Below, in pieces: positions 32,285 to 42,371 of a DNA stretch of 43,191 nucleotides. This DNA comes from Kribbella catacumbae DSM 19601 (GTDB lineage: Bacteria > Actinomycetota > Actinomycetes > Propionibacteriales > Kribbellaceae), in assembly GCF_000372465.1 (NCBI RefSeq), contig NZ_AQUZ01000069.1, forward strand, positions 1 through 43,191, given 5' to 3'. The notes below the pieces were generated by a model, which saw nothing but the letters and a program-made list of their open reading frames with translations, was not told the origin of the DNA and ran no database searches. The translations under genes and the position numbers were made by a program. Each line of letters starts with the position of its first letter. The stretch's first letter is position 1.

Positions 32285-33570
32285 GCGAGTCGATCAAGAC
32301 CGCCGAAACGCGTCTCGCCCCGGCGCCGGCGAGTATCGAGGGGCCGGCCGAGCGAGTACGCCGGTTGCGCGTCGGCGGCCTGATGCTGGTCTTCGCCCTG
32401 ATCGGGCTGGGCCTGGGGATCGGCACCAACGGTGGCAAGGCCACCTTCCAGTTGGTGTCCGGCGATCTGGAGAACAACCTGGTCGGCATACCGGCTCAGC
32501 CGGTGGCCATCCTGCTCGGCGCTCTCGGGCTACTGGCCGCGGTGGCCTACGTGATGCGCCGGGTTCCGACGAAGTACGCGGGCTGGCTGGCCGCAGTACT
32601 GGGGGTCTGCTTCATCGGTGCGTTCCTCTGCTGGGCCGCGGCGGGCAAGGTCTTCCCGCTGGCCAACCAGTTCCAGGGCACGCTGAACTTCGCCACTCCG
32701 CTGATCCTCGGCGCGCTGGCCGGTGTGCTGTGTGAGCGCGCGGGTGTCATCAACATCGCCATCGAGGGTCAGTTCCTGGTCGGCGCGTTCACGGCGGCCG
32801 TTGTCGCCAGTACTACGGGCAGCGCGGTCGCGGCGTTGATCGCCGCCGCTCTGACCGGTGTGCTGATGGCGTCGTTGCTGGCCGTGTTCTCCATCAAGTA
32901 CCTGGTGAATCAGGTGGTCCTCGGCGTTGTGCTGGTGGTCTTTGCCTCCGGCATCACGGGGTATCTGTTCGACCAGTTCCTGCAGGAGGACTCCGCCAAC
33001 CTGAACACGCTGGACGTGCTGTCCGCGGTGAAGATCCCGCTGCTGGGCGACATCCCGTTCTTCGGGCCGATCCTGTTCCAGCAGACGGTGCTCGTGTACC
33101 TGACCTACATCGCGGTCGCGTTGGTCACCTTCGTGCTGTTCCAGACCCGCTGGGGTCTGCGGGTCCGCGCGGTCGGCGAGCACCCGAAGGCGGCCGACAC
33201 GGTCGGTATCAAGGTCAAGCGGGTCCGGTACTCCGCGGTGCTGTGGGCGGGCGTACTGGCCGGCCTGGGCGGCGCGTTCTTCACGGTCGGGTACGCCGGT
33301 TCGTTCAGCAAGGGGATGACCGCGGGCAACGGGTTCATCGCACTGGCCGCGCTGATCATGGGCCGCTGGCACCCGATCGGCGCGATGGTGGCGGCCCTGT
33401 TCTTCGGCTTCGCCACCCAGTTGCAGTCCCAGCTCCAGATCATCCAGACCCCGATCCCCGGCGAACTGTTGCTGATGGCCCCGTACCTGGCCACCATCAT
33501 CGCCGTAGCCGGCCTGGTCGGCCGAGTAAGAGCCCCGAAGGCAGACGGTGAGCCCTACGTCACCGAGTAA
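32281..33570 (+). CDS. Nucleoside ABC transporter permease (NupQ-like)
   Basis: Second permease, 429 residues with about ten membrane segments. The family segments TPLILGALAGVLCERAGVINIAIEGQ and, in the coupling loop, GLRVRAVGEHPKAADTVGIK are present. The N-terminal 35 residues are polar. It overlaps the first permease by four bases, and a 31-bp gap leads to the cytidine deaminase gene, so uptake and salvage are in one transcript. Nucleoside rather than sugar specificity rests on the BMP partner and the following deaminase and phosphorylase. Confidence 0.92.
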   Translation: MSESIKTAETRLAPAPASIEGPAERVRRLRVGGLMLVFALIGLGLGIGTNGGKATFQLVSGDLENNLVGIPAQPVAILLGALGLLAAVAYVMRRVPTKYAGWLAAVLGVCFIGAFLCWAAAGKVFPLANQFQGTLNFATPLILGALAGVLCERAGVINIAIEGQFLVGAFTAAVVASTTGSAVAALIAAALTGVLMASLLAVFSIKYLVNQVVLGVVLVVFASGITGYLFDQFLQEDSANLNTLDVLSAVKIPLLGDIPFFGPILFQQTVLVYLTYIAVALVTFVLFQTRWGLRVRAVGEHPKAADTVGIKVKRVRYSAVLWAGVLAGLGGAFFTVGYAGSFSKGMTAGNGFIALAALIMGRWHPIGAMVAALFFGFATQLQSQLQIIQTPIPGELLLMAPYLATIIAVAGLVGRVRAPKADGEPYVTE

Positions 33571-33601
33571 CGCTGTTGGTTCGATGGGGGATGCTGGTGT
33601 G

Positions 33602-33990
33602 ATGGACGTAAACTGGGTTGAGCTGCGAGCGGCTGCAGTCGGGGCGATGCGCCGGGCTTACGCCCCGTACTCCGGATTCCCCGTGGGTGCTGCGGCGCTG
33701 GTGGACGATGGGCGGGTAGTTGCCGGGTGCAACGTGGAGAACGCGTCGTACGGGTTGACGTTGTGTGCTGAGTGCGGGCTGGTGTCCGAGTTGCATGCGA
33801 GCGGTGGTGGGCGGCTGGTCGCCTTCACCTGCGTCGACCACAACGAAGAGCTGCTCACGCCCTGCGGCCGCTGCCGTCAGCTGTTGCACGAACACGGTGG
33901 ACCGACCCTGCTGATCGAGTCCGCCACCGGCAGCCGCCCCCTGCGCGAGCTGCTCCCCGACGCGTTCGGGCCCGAGAGAATGGAAGATCA

Positions 33991-33994
<4 letters not shown>
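33602..33994 (+). CDS. cdd: Cytidine deaminase
   Basis: Zinc enzyme converting cytidine and deoxycytidine to uridine and deoxyuridine (130 residues, homotetramer type). Zinc ligands Cys55, Cys88 and Cys91 and the catalytic Glu57 are in LTLCAECGL and TPCGRC; the substrate site GCNVENASYG is intact. ATG 33602 gives the standard length; earlier in-frame starts at 33548 and 33584 overlap or abut the permease and lack better binding sites. The stop overlaps the thymidine phosphorylase start (GTGA). It feeds uridine and deoxyuridine to that enzyme. Confidence 0.95.
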
Positions 33995-35268
<1,274 letters not shown>

Positions 35269-35274
35269 CCCGCA

Positions 35275-35318
35275 GTACGGCGGTCCCGGCGATGGCCAGC
35301 CACACCGGGACCCCGTAC
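35275..35318 (+). terminator. Terminator hairpin after deoA
   Basis: GGTCCCGG (35282-35289) pairs with CCGGGACC (35305-35312), and GTACGG/CGTAC extends the stem with a one-base bulge. It lies just after the deoA stop and ends the nucleoside operon. Confidence 0.6.
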
Positions 35319-35365
35319 GCCGTCACGCGCTCCATCCCGCCGACGCCGGTCAGCCCGCGCGACCG

Positions 35366-36046
35366 TCAGCCGGACTTGGTGGTGAGCCGGGCTTTCTGCA
35401 GCTGGATCATGGTGGTGGCGAGTTTGATGTCGGGCACCGGTGTCTTCTCGAGCGTGCCGGCCTGGCTCACCGTGACTTCGGCGACCATCGCGCCGACGGT
35501 GATGCTCGCCACCGCGACCGCCTCGATCCGGCCGGTCACGCCGGCGACCTCGGTCCGAGCATCCGTCAGCGCCTCAGGCACACCCCGTACTGCGAACTGC
35601 CTGCTGTGCTCGTCCTGACTCCAGAAACCCTTCTGCAGGTCGACTGCCTTGGCCTTGGAGCCGGCCTTGAAGAGTTGCACGGTGACCCGCTTGCGCCGGT
35701 CAGGGCTGAGCCGGAACGTCTGGTAGCCGTCCTTGCAGCCCGCGTTGATCAGCAGGGCAAGATCCTCGGCGGGCGAACCGGACAGGTTGTCGACGAAGGT
35801 CTGCCGCGTGAACGGCCCGGTCACCTGCCGCGGGTCATCCGAAGAACCCTTCATGAACCCGCCCGGCACAACGGCCAACCCCGCCAGCCCGCTGGTCGGC
35901 ACCGGAGCCACTGCAGGAACGTCGGCAGGCGCGGACGGCGTACTGAACCCCGTCTGGGTGGCGGCCCCGGCGTCGCTCCCACAGCCAGTCAGCCCAGCCA
36001 GCCCGACAAACACCAACGCGGCAACACCAGGCCCGGCTCGCCTCAC
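35366..36046 (-). CDS. Lipoprotein of unknown function
   Basis: A 226-residue secreted lipoprotein. The signal peptide ends in LTGC (Cys22). Residues about 25-55 are a Pro/Ala/Thr-rich linker. The folded part (about 60-220) looks like a single alpha/beta domain with no motif I recognise; YQTFRLSPDRRKRVTVQLFK and VTGRIEAVAVASITVGAMVAEV are its most regular strands. The gene is alone, convergent with the nucleoside operon. Function unknown. Confidence 0.75.
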   Translation of the reverse strand: MRRAGPGVAALVFVGLAGLTGCGSDAGAATQTGFSTPSAPADVPAVAPVPTSGLAGLAVVPGGFMKGSSDDPRQVTGPFTRQTFVDNLSGSPAEDLALLINAGCKDGYQTFRLSPDRRKRVTVQLFKAGSKAKAVDLQKGFWSQDEHSRQFAVRGVPEALTDARTEVAGVTGRIEAVAVASITVGAMVAEVTVSQAGTLEKTPVPDIKLATTMIQLQKARLTTKSG

Positions 36047-36891
36047 AATTCCTCCGCAGGATCAGGGGATTACCCCCCAACCCCACCAGACCAAGGTGAA
36101 CGCCAGGCAAATACCCCACGCCCCGCCGCCGCTCGCTCCTACGTCGCTCCCCGCTCTGAGGCTCCCACCCACCCGACCTTTGCCGCTCCTGCGTCGCGGT
36201 GACCGCTCTGACCCGGCCCCTTGCCGGAGGCGCCAAAGGCCAGGGTCGCATGGTCGAACGTAACCGGAGGCGAACTGCCTGACCCGCCATTGGCGCTATG
36301 GGCGCAAGGCGGGACTCGTGACCGACGGGTCGCGGCCTAACGGAGGAACCCGTGTCGCGGTATTCGTCCGCGGACCACTACGGCTGCCACGTTGGTGCAG
36401 CTGGGCGCAGGGCCCGTCCTGCATGCCTGGCCATCGCAAATACACCAGTTCTGACGCCTGACAGAGATGCTGGACGGCAGGGCCGGACATCAGCCCCCGA
36501 CTCACGGGCAGAACGGATGCCCGGACGGGAGCGGCGCCTTCCGGTTCCTTCAGGCCCGTCCCCGGAACTCTGAATCCCTCGACCGCGGCGGTTCGTCCTC
36601 CCGGCGATCCGACTTGGCAATCGAGCGGCCGGAAGATGGACGGCGAGACCGGTTCGTGAATGGGTAATCGGCCAGGAGGTGGACCGAGGCGCCCCCGCAC
36701 ACCCCGGCCGGTGACGGGCTGCGTACGGTCTGCCCCGCGCCACAAGGTGTACTGGGACGTTCCGACCGGTCGTGCCTAGTCCCAGTCCCATTGCCAGACC
36801 GGCGCAACTTCGCAGGCCGTTCCGCTGGCGCACGCCCCGCCGCCGATAGTTCGGGGCTGAGGCGTTGGAGCAGGGGCGGCGTGAATTCTGG
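36047..36891. other. Long stretch without a credible gene
   Basis: About 845 bp between the lipoprotein and the XRE-ImmA gene. Open frames occur on both strands (for example minus-strand 36296-36745 and 36378-36914), but they overlap each other, are rich in Arg, Gly and Pro and show no recognisable domain. Visible structure is an imperfect direct repeat (around 36131-36158 and 36183-36212, sharing CGCTCCT and CCGCTCTGA) and a hairpin with CCCGCC/GGCGGG arms (36283-36313). No tRNA or integrase gene is seen. It may be the decayed edge of an acquired segment. Confidence 0.5.
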
Positions 36892-36892
36892 C

Positions 36893-36921
36893 CCCATATG
36901 TGCGAAACTCGCACATATGGG
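36893..36921. promoter_or_regulatory. Near-perfect 29-bp palindrome over the XRE-ImmA start codon
   Basis: Two perfect 13-bp arms, CCCATATGTGCGA (36893-36905) and TCGCACATATGGG (36909-36921), flank three bases. The ATG of the XRE-ImmA gene (36917-36919) is inside the right arm. This is almost certainly the operator of the XRE repressor; its position implies that bound repressor blocks transcription start or early elongation. Confidence 0.78.
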
Positions 36922-38038
36922 AGAGAGTGACGAGAGAGCCCTCGGCGTCAGAGTGCGGGAGGCGCGTGAGCGGGCAGGTTTGACCCAGGGCGAGCTAGCT
37001 GTTCGTGTGAGTCTGGACCGGACTGCCGTGAATAAGATCGAGAGCGGCATTCGGAAGGTCACTGCCCTCGAGTTGTCTGACATCGCGGCGGTCCTCAAGG
37101 TGCGGATGTCATCGTTCTTTGGCGAGCCAGTGCCGGCATTGGTGTCTCATCGCTCCAATCAAGGCTTGGATACTGCTGACTCGAAGATCGACTGGTTGCT
37201 AGCGACCATCGCTGCAGATGTCGAGTTCGTACAGACGCTGGCCGCTGCAGAACTCGGCCTCGCTGCAAGCGATAGCGAGGCATGGCCGCGGCCTACCACT
37301 TTGGCGGATGCAGACACGTTGGCGGTCAGGGCGCGAAACCTGCTCGGCGTTGATGATGCGGTGCCAATACATGACTTGGTGGAGAAGGTCGCCGCCATTG
37401 GACTCTTGGCGTTCCTGGTCAATTTGGGAGTGGACACAGCTGACGCAGGGACGATCCTGCTTCGCCAAGGAGCTGTGAGCTTGGTGAACAGCCATAACAA
37501 GATCGGACGTCGGCGACTCGCGCTGGCTCATGAGTTGGGTCATTTCCTCGTCGCAGACGAATACACGGTCGATTGGAGGGTCGCTGACCAGCAAGGCGGT
37601 GACATTGAGTCGCGCCTCGATCGGTTCGCTCGGTCGGTGCTACTGCCCGAGCCTGGTCTACGGGACGCCTGGACTCGTTATGAGAAGCGTGGGCTCCGTG
37701 ATGCCTCGGTCCTTCTTGCGAGCGATTTCCGGGTTGATATGGCAACGCTCGCTAGACGACTGGAAGAGTTGGAACTGGTCGGGAGCAGTGAGGCCGCTGC
37801 TGTGCGCAGGGTCGCGACGACGCGCGCCGACATTGTGGAGTTCGGGCTTTACGTCCCTGGCGAGGTCGAGGAGACCCGCCTTCCCCTGCCATATCAGAAG
37901 GCAGTCCTTCGGGCGTTCCGTGACGAACGGATCAGTCGTGAACGAGCCCTCGAACTGCTCCACGGCACATTCGCCGACAGCGACCTGCCATCGCTCCGGG
38001 TGCGGCGAGAAGATGAGATCTGGAACTTCGTTTCGTGA
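36917..38038 (+). CDS. XRE repressor fused to ImmA/IrrE-type metalloprotease
   Basis: A 373-residue two-domain protein. Residues about 9-66 form an XRE helix-turn-helix (VREARERAGLTQGELAVRVS then TAVNKIESGIRKVTALEL). Residues about 130-250 are an ImmA/IrrE (COG2856) protease with zinc motif HELGH at 205-209 and downstream ESRLDRFARSVLLPE supplying the third ligand and the family's FA..LLP segment. The last 50 residues are extra and may sense a signal or bind the partner. ATG 36917 is within the palindrome and has no upstream ribosome binding site, so a leaderless mRNA is likely. The DNA is visibly poorer in GC and richer in A/T-ending codons than its neighbours, suggesting transfer. It overlaps the PIN gene by four bases (GTGA). 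Combining DNA binding and proteolysis in one chain suggests a self-relieving repressor. Confidence 0.85.
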   Translation: MGESDERALGVRVREARERAGLTQGELAVRVSLDRTAVNKIESGIRKVTALELSDIAAVLKVRMSSFFGEPVPALVSHRSNQGLDTADSKIDWLLATIAADVEFVQTLAAAELGLAASDSEAWPRPTTLADADTLAVRARNLLGVDDAVPIHDLVEKVAAIGLLAFLVNLGVDTADAGTILLRQGAVSLVNSHNKIGRRRLALAHELGHFLVADEYTVDWRVADQQGGDIESRLDRFARSVLLPEPGLRDAWTRYEKRGLRDASVLLASDFRVDMATLARRLEELELVGSSEAAAVRRVATTRADIVEFGLYVPGEVEETRLPLPYQKAVLRAFRDERISRERALELLHGTFADSDLPSLRVRREDEIWNFVS

Positions 38039-38583
38039 CGCAATTGCCGGACCCTCTGGTGTTCGATACCGGTCCTCTGCGGCACTTTGCCGAAAAAGGT
38101 TGGCTAGGGGTCCTGAAATTCCTGGCTGGCGACCGAGGCGTCCTCATCCCTGAAAGTGTGGAGCGAGAGTTAAAGCGTCAGATCCACCAGTTGCCTGCGC
38201 TGGACCAGGTGCTCAGCGCGGACTGGATCCACGTTGACCGTAGCGATGACGTTGCCTTCGTGATGGCCTTCGCGCGCTACGAGCAACGACTTGCTGTTGG
38301 TGAGCAGAACCTCGGAGAGTGTGGGGTGCTCGCGCTCGGCAACGTACGCGGGTTCGAGACTGTCCTCGACGACGGCGTTCCCCGCAATCTCGCCAAGGAT
38401 GAGGGCATCCGCGTTACGGCGACACTCCCACTGCTTTGTCGTGCAATCCGCGAAGAACGTCTCACCGTCCCAATGGTGGAGGCGCTTGCAGACGACCTCC
38501 TTGCTAGCACTTACTACCTCCCGTTTGAGACCGGTTGTTTCAGGCAATGGGCTTTAGAACAAGGGCTCATCGAGTACAAATGA
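38035..38583 (+). CDS. PIN-domain nuclease, partner of the XRE-ImmA protein
   Basis: A 182-residue PIN-fold protein. Acidic residues at the expected places are Asp11 (LVFDTGPLRHFA), Glu40/Glu44 (IPESVEREL), Glu95 (NLGECGVLAL) and Asp112/113 (TVLDDGVPRN). NLGECGVLALG and the following AKDEGIRVTATLPLL match toxin-like PIN proteins with regulatory partners. The C-terminal 40 residues (ASTYYLPFETGCFRQWALEQ) are a distinct tail. GTG 38035 overlaps the upstream stop, so the two proteins are made together. By analogy the pair is a toxin (PIN) and an antitoxin/sensor (XRE-ImmA), but RNase activity and toxicity are not shown by sequence. Codon use is as atypical as its partner's. Confidence 0.82.
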   Translation: MTQLPDPLVFDTGPLRHFAEKGWLGVLKFLAGDRGVLIPESVERELKRQIHQLPALDQVLSADWIHVDRSDDVAFVMAFARYEQRLAVGEQNLGECGVLALGNVRGFETVLDDGVPRNLAKDEGIRVTATLPLLCRAIREERLTVPMVEALADDLLASTYYLPFETGCFRQWALEQGLIEYK

Positions 38584-38628
38584 CTTGTCATGCCGCGCTT
38601 GCTGCTCGCCTACCGCGGCCGCACAGCG

Positions 38629-38676
38629 GAGTTCCCTCTGCGCGGATGGGCTGTTGGGGCCGCGCAGAGGGAACTC
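38629..38676. terminator. Terminator between PIN and collagenase genes
   Basis: Perfect 17-bp arms (38629-38645 and 38660-38676) with a 14-base loop sit between convergent genes ending at 38583 and 38681. The collagenase stop is four bases away. Likely a bidirectional terminator. Confidence 0.7.
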
Positions 38677-38680
38677 ACGA

Positions 38681-41254
38681 TCAGTAGCGGGTGCTGATGG
38701 TGACGCCGTTGCAGGCTGTTGTGCCGTGCAGGCTGATGTAGTTGTAGCCGGCTGGCGGGTTGGCGACGGTGACCGATTCGGTGTTGCCGGTGGCGGTCGA
38801 CCGTTGGGTGTAGGCGGTGGTAGTCGCCCATGTGGTCTTGTTGTAGTAGAGGTCGCAGTTGCCGGCGCCGCCGGTGCTGACGATCTGCAGTTGGGCCGTG
38901 CCGGACGGTAGGTAGATGTAGAGGTAGTCGTAGTTGCCGGTGGTGGTGCTGCGGTTGCTGCGCTGGCAATTCTTGCCGAGAACGCGGACGTCGCTGCCGG
39001 TGCATTCGGGGAGCGTGGTGCCGCCACCGCTGGTGACCGTGAACTGCTGGCTGGTGGTGCCGGTGGCACCTTGGTTGTCGGTGACGGTGAGTTGGATGGT
39101 GTAGGTGCCTGCGGTGGTGTAGGTCTTGGTGGGGTTGGTGGCGGTTGAGCTGGTGCCGTCTCCGAAGTTCCAGGCCCTGGAGGCGATGGTTCCGTCAGAG
39201 TCGGTTGATCGGTCGGTGAGCGCGATGCTCAGGCCGCTGGCCGCGGCGGTGAAGCTTGCGGCCGGTGCTTGGTTGCCGCCGCCGCCACCGCAACTGCCCG
39301 CCGCGCAGGCTGACAGCCAGCTGTACCAGTCGGCGTCGTACCGGCTGCCGATCGTGGATCGGAGGTAGGTGGCGGCAGCGTTCCAGTTCCCTGACCTGTA
39401 GTAGTTCAAGACAGTGGTCATGTCGCTGCGGTGCGATTGCAGCATGTAGCGCACCGCCAGGTAGCCCCAGCGGTAGATCCGGGTGGTGTCGTGGCTGTAG
39501 GTGGTGCCGAACAGTGTGCTGAGCGCGTAGGTACGCCGGGCAGCCTCGCTGATCGCCGCCGAGTAGGTCTCGTTGCGGTAGGAGTACGACACGTACTCGG
39601 CGAATCCCTCGATCCACCAGATCGTCGGGGTGCTGACGTTCGAGTTGAAGTCGCCGTGCATGTTGAAGCGACCATCGAGGTAGTGGGTGTACTCGTGGTT
39701 GAGGTTCCAGACCGCGAAGATCGGGCGCAGCCACTCGGCCTCGTAGGCGATGAACCTTGCCTGGTTGCCGGCCGCGGCTGGGTTGCCCTCCAGATACATA
39801 CCGCCGTTGTTGGTGTCGATGCCCCACATCGCCCCGGCGTAGGTCTGGTAGTCGGTGCTGGAGTTGTAGACCACCACCTCCAGGCTGGTGTTGTGGTCGT
39901 TGGCGACGGGGCCCGGGTCGGCGACGATGCCGTGGAAGTAGGCATCCTGGTTCGCCAGGCTGCTGCAGCTCGACGACAGCTGGGCAGCGGTCATCTCCTG
40001 GGCCCGGATGCGCAAGGTGGAACTGCAGGTGTGGTTGATCGGCAGCACCTCGGCTGCCAGCCTGGCCTGCAGGTTGCAGGTGTCGTAGTACGCGCAGTTG
40101 GCTTTGTCGTAGTAGTCGGTCATCTCGGCCACACCGACCCACAGTGGCGCGGTGGGGCCCTGCAACGAGGTCTGCCCGAGCAGGCCCTTCACGAGCGGCC
40201 GAACCTTGGCCAGCAGCGCGGAGTGCTGCAGGAACCGGCTCATTTCACGGCCGGCGTTCGATGTCAGGTAGCTCTGGTCGCCTGACAACAGGTCCTTGTG
40301 GTTGGACGCGAAGCTATACAGGGTGTCGATCACGCTCGGGTCGGACTGGACCGCCGACACGAACTCCGGCACCTGATGGCCGCGGAACAACACGATGTAC
40401 ACATTGTTGACCGCGTTCAGCATCCACCACGACGTGTTGTAGGAGCTGTTGTAGCTGGTCAGCATCCGCTTGACGACGTACAGGTAGCGGGCGTTCTGTT
40501 CTGAGCTGTCGATCAGGGTGATCGCCTCGGCGAGAGTCTCCCCGTTGGCATCGCTGACCTCGAAGGCGCGCGAGTTGCCGAAGAAGCTGTCCAGGCCCGA
40601 CTGGATAGCGGTACGCAGCGTCGGGCCGTAGGTGCCGACCGTGGACGGGTTATACCACTGGACGTAGTACCCGGCTCGTAGGTACAAGGTCAGTTGGGCG
40701 GTACCAGTGGAATTGTTGCCCGGGTAGCTGGCGCTGTTGTCTCGCAGCCCGTAGGCAACGCTGGCCATCTGCGCCTCGCGGAACGCGGAGTGCGCATCCG
40801 TCCCGGTCAGGCTGAACAGTGTGTTCACACAGTCCGTCGTCGATGCCTTGATTTGGTCTACCAGTGCCCAGCCAGTCCGGCTGGTGAAGTCCGCAATGTT
40901 GCACGGCGCCGCAGCGGTCTTGCGATTCTGCATCGAGGGCCGGGGCTTGGCGGATGTCTGTCCAGGTCCGTCGTAGTCGCGACGCAGTTCGTGCTTTGAC
41001 GCTGGCAAGGGAGGGCGCTGGCTGAGTGGCAACCTGGCATCGGTGACGTGCGCAGGTTCGTTGTCTGCCGGCCCCGGTCCGTTCGGGCCAGTGCCCAGCG
41101 GTGTGGTAGCCGCACCGGACGTCTTGGCGACTGTGGCGGCCTGACCTGGAGCGGCGCTGAGGCCGAACCCTGTCAGGGCGACGATCGCAGCGAGGCAGAA
41201 CGCTGAGGTCTGTCGTCGGAATTGCCGGAATCGTTGAGGCCGTTTAGGAATCAT
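38681..41254 (-). CDS. Secreted collagenase (peptidase M9) with PKD and PPC domains
   Basis: Large extracellular gluzincin collagenase of 857 residues. Order: signal peptide (about 1-40, basic start then AAIVALTGFGLSAAPGQAA), a propeptide region to about 115, the M9 activator and peptidase domains (about 118-650) with zinc site HEYTH (520-524) and third ligand Glu549 in WWIEGFAEY, a Gly linker, a PKD domain (about 663-742, with WNFGDGTSS), and a pre-peptidase C-terminal collagen-binding domain (about 750-857). The residue pattern matches clostridial ColG/ColH and Streptomyces collagenases. ATG 41254 has GGAGG eight bases upstream. It is divergent from a LysR regulator 129 bp away that may control it. 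Confidence 0.93.
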   Translation of the reverse strand: MIPKRPQRFRQFRRQTSAFCLAAIVALTGFGLSAAPGQAATVAKTSGAATTPLGTGPNGPGPADNEPAHVTDARLPLSQRPPLPASKHELRRDYDGPGQTSAKPRPSMQNRKTAAAPCNIADFTSRTGWALVDQIKASTTDCVNTLFSLTGTDAHSAFREAQMASVAYGLRDNSASYPGNNSTGTAQLTLYLRAGYYVQWYNPSTVGTYGPTLRTAIQSGLDSFFGNSRAFEVSDANGETLAEAITLIDSSEQNARYLYVVKRMLTSYNSSYNTSWWMLNAVNNVYIVLFRGHQVPEFVSAVQSDPSVIDTLYSFASNHKDLLSGDQSYLTSNAGREMSRFLQHSALLAKVRPLVKGLLGQTSLQGPTAPLWVGVAEMTDYYDKANCAYYDTCNLQARLAAEVLPINHTCSSTLRIRAQEMTAAQLSSSCSSLANQDAYFHGIVADPGPVANDHNTSLEVVVYNSSTDYQTYAGAMWGIDTNNGGMYLEGNPAAAGNQARFIAYEAEWLRPIFAVWNLNHEYTHYLDGRFNMHGDFNSNVSTPTIWWIEGFAEYVSYSYRNETYSAAISEAARRTYALSTLFGTTYSHDTTRIYRWGYLAVRYMLQSHRSDMTTVLNYYRSGNWNAAATYLRSTIGSRYDADWYSWLSACAAGSCGGGGGNQAPAASFTAAASGLSIALTDRSTDSDGTIASRAWNFGDGTSSTATNPTKTYTTAGTYTIQLTVTDNQGATGTTSQQFTVTSGGGTTLPECTGSDVRVLGKNCQRSNRSTTTGNYDYLYIYLPSGTAQLQIVSTGGAGNCDLYYNKTTWATTTAYTQRSTATGNTESVTVANPPAGYNYISLHGTTACNGVTISTRY

Positions 41255-41383
41255 CAGTTTGTCCTCCGGGGGCGGGGCACGCGCGCGGCGTGGCTGCGGT
41301 GGGCTAGTGGTGGATCCGCAACGTTTCGGAGCGTGCCACGTCGAGCAGTTCCGCGGTCATCCCAACGGCGATAGCCTCACGTT

Positions 41384-42346
41384 ATGGACCCGGAGATCCG
41401 CCATCTGCGGGCGATTTGCGCGATCGCCGACGCGGGCAGCGTGACCAGGGCGGCCGCGCGGCTCGGGATCTCACAACCAGCACTGACCGGGCTCCTGCAA
41501 CGCTTCGAACGCTCGCTCGGGGGACAGTTGTTCGAGCGCGCCCGGACCGGTGTCCGGCCTACCCCGCTCGGAGAACGTGCACTGCAACGTGCCCGGCTGG
41601 TGCTGGCCGACATGGACTCCTTCGCCGGCGATCTCACCCTGGCCGCCGGCGCGGGGCCGGCCGAGTTGCACATGGGAACAGCGCACATGGAATGCGTCGG
41701 CACCATGGTGGAGCGGGTCCAGGCGGCGCTGTCCCCGGTGGAGCTCACCGTCCAGGTCGACCCCTCCGCCATCAGCCTCGCGCACGGGCTCGCACACCAT
41801 CGGTCCGACTTCGCGGTGATCGGCATGAGCGACGACAGCGACGTACCGCTGGCTCCTGACCTGGCTCAGCGCACTGTCCTGCCCCGGTTGCCTTTCTTCA
41901 TCGCCTTGACTTCCAGCCACCCGCTGGCCGGCTGCGAGGAGATCAACCTCGCCGATCTCGCCGACGAAGCCTGGATCAGCCCTCCTGGCGCCGACGACGG
42001 CTCGCTGGCGTCGCTCCGCGCCGCGTGCCGCCGGGCCGGCTTCAGCCCGAGAATCCGGTACGAGGCGCCCAGCGGCGGCGGGCGTCAACTCATCCAGACC
42101 GGCCGCGCCGTGCAGTTGGTCGAACCCACTTCCGCAGGCGCAGGCGGCATGGCGGTACGGCGCCTGACGGGTGATCCTCTGCGCGGCCGCCTCATCCTCG
42201 CCTGGCGCCGCAGCCGGGTCACCGACGACCAGATCGAGGCCAGCTATCTCGCCATCGCCAGTGCCTATACCGAGCACGCGATCCACAGCCCGGCGTACGG
42301 TCCGTGGTGGGCCGCTCATCCCGAGGTCCACCCACGTACGAGCTAG
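41384..42346 (+). CDS. LysR family transcriptional regulator
   Basis: A 320-residue LysR-type regulator. Residues 4-64 are the winged helix-turn-helix (LRAICAIADAGSVTRAAARL and ISQPALTGLLQRFERSLGG); the rest is a periplasmic-binding-fold effector domain, with EAWISPPGADDG and RYEAPSGGG lining the expected cleft. No strong ribosome binding site precedes ATG 41384. The gene is divergent from the collagenase, so autorepression plus activation of that gene is the classic expectation, but this is only inferred from position. Confidence 0.9.
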   Translation: MDPEIRHLRAICAIADAGSVTRAAARLGISQPALTGLLQRFERSLGGQLFERARTGVRPTPLGERALQRARLVLADMDSFAGDLTLAAGAGPAELHMGTAHMECVGTMVERVQAALSPVELTVQVDPSAISLAHGLAHHRSDFAVIGMSDDSDVPLAPDLAQRTVLPRLPFFIALTSSHPLAGCEEINLADLADEAWISPPGADDGSLASLRAACRRAGFSPRIRYEAPSGGGRQLIQTGRAVQLVEPTSAGAGGMAVRRLTGDPLRGRLILAWRRSRVTDDQIEASYLAIASAYTEHAIHSPAYGPWWAAHPEVHPRTS

Positions 42347-42371
42347 TCCGTCCGACCAGTGGCGAGAGTGG

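Noticed and set aside
36296..36914. Two overlapping minus-strand frames upstream of the XRE-ImmA gene
   Set aside because: No ribosome binding site, no domain, low-complexity Arg/Gly/Pro composition, and they overlap each other.
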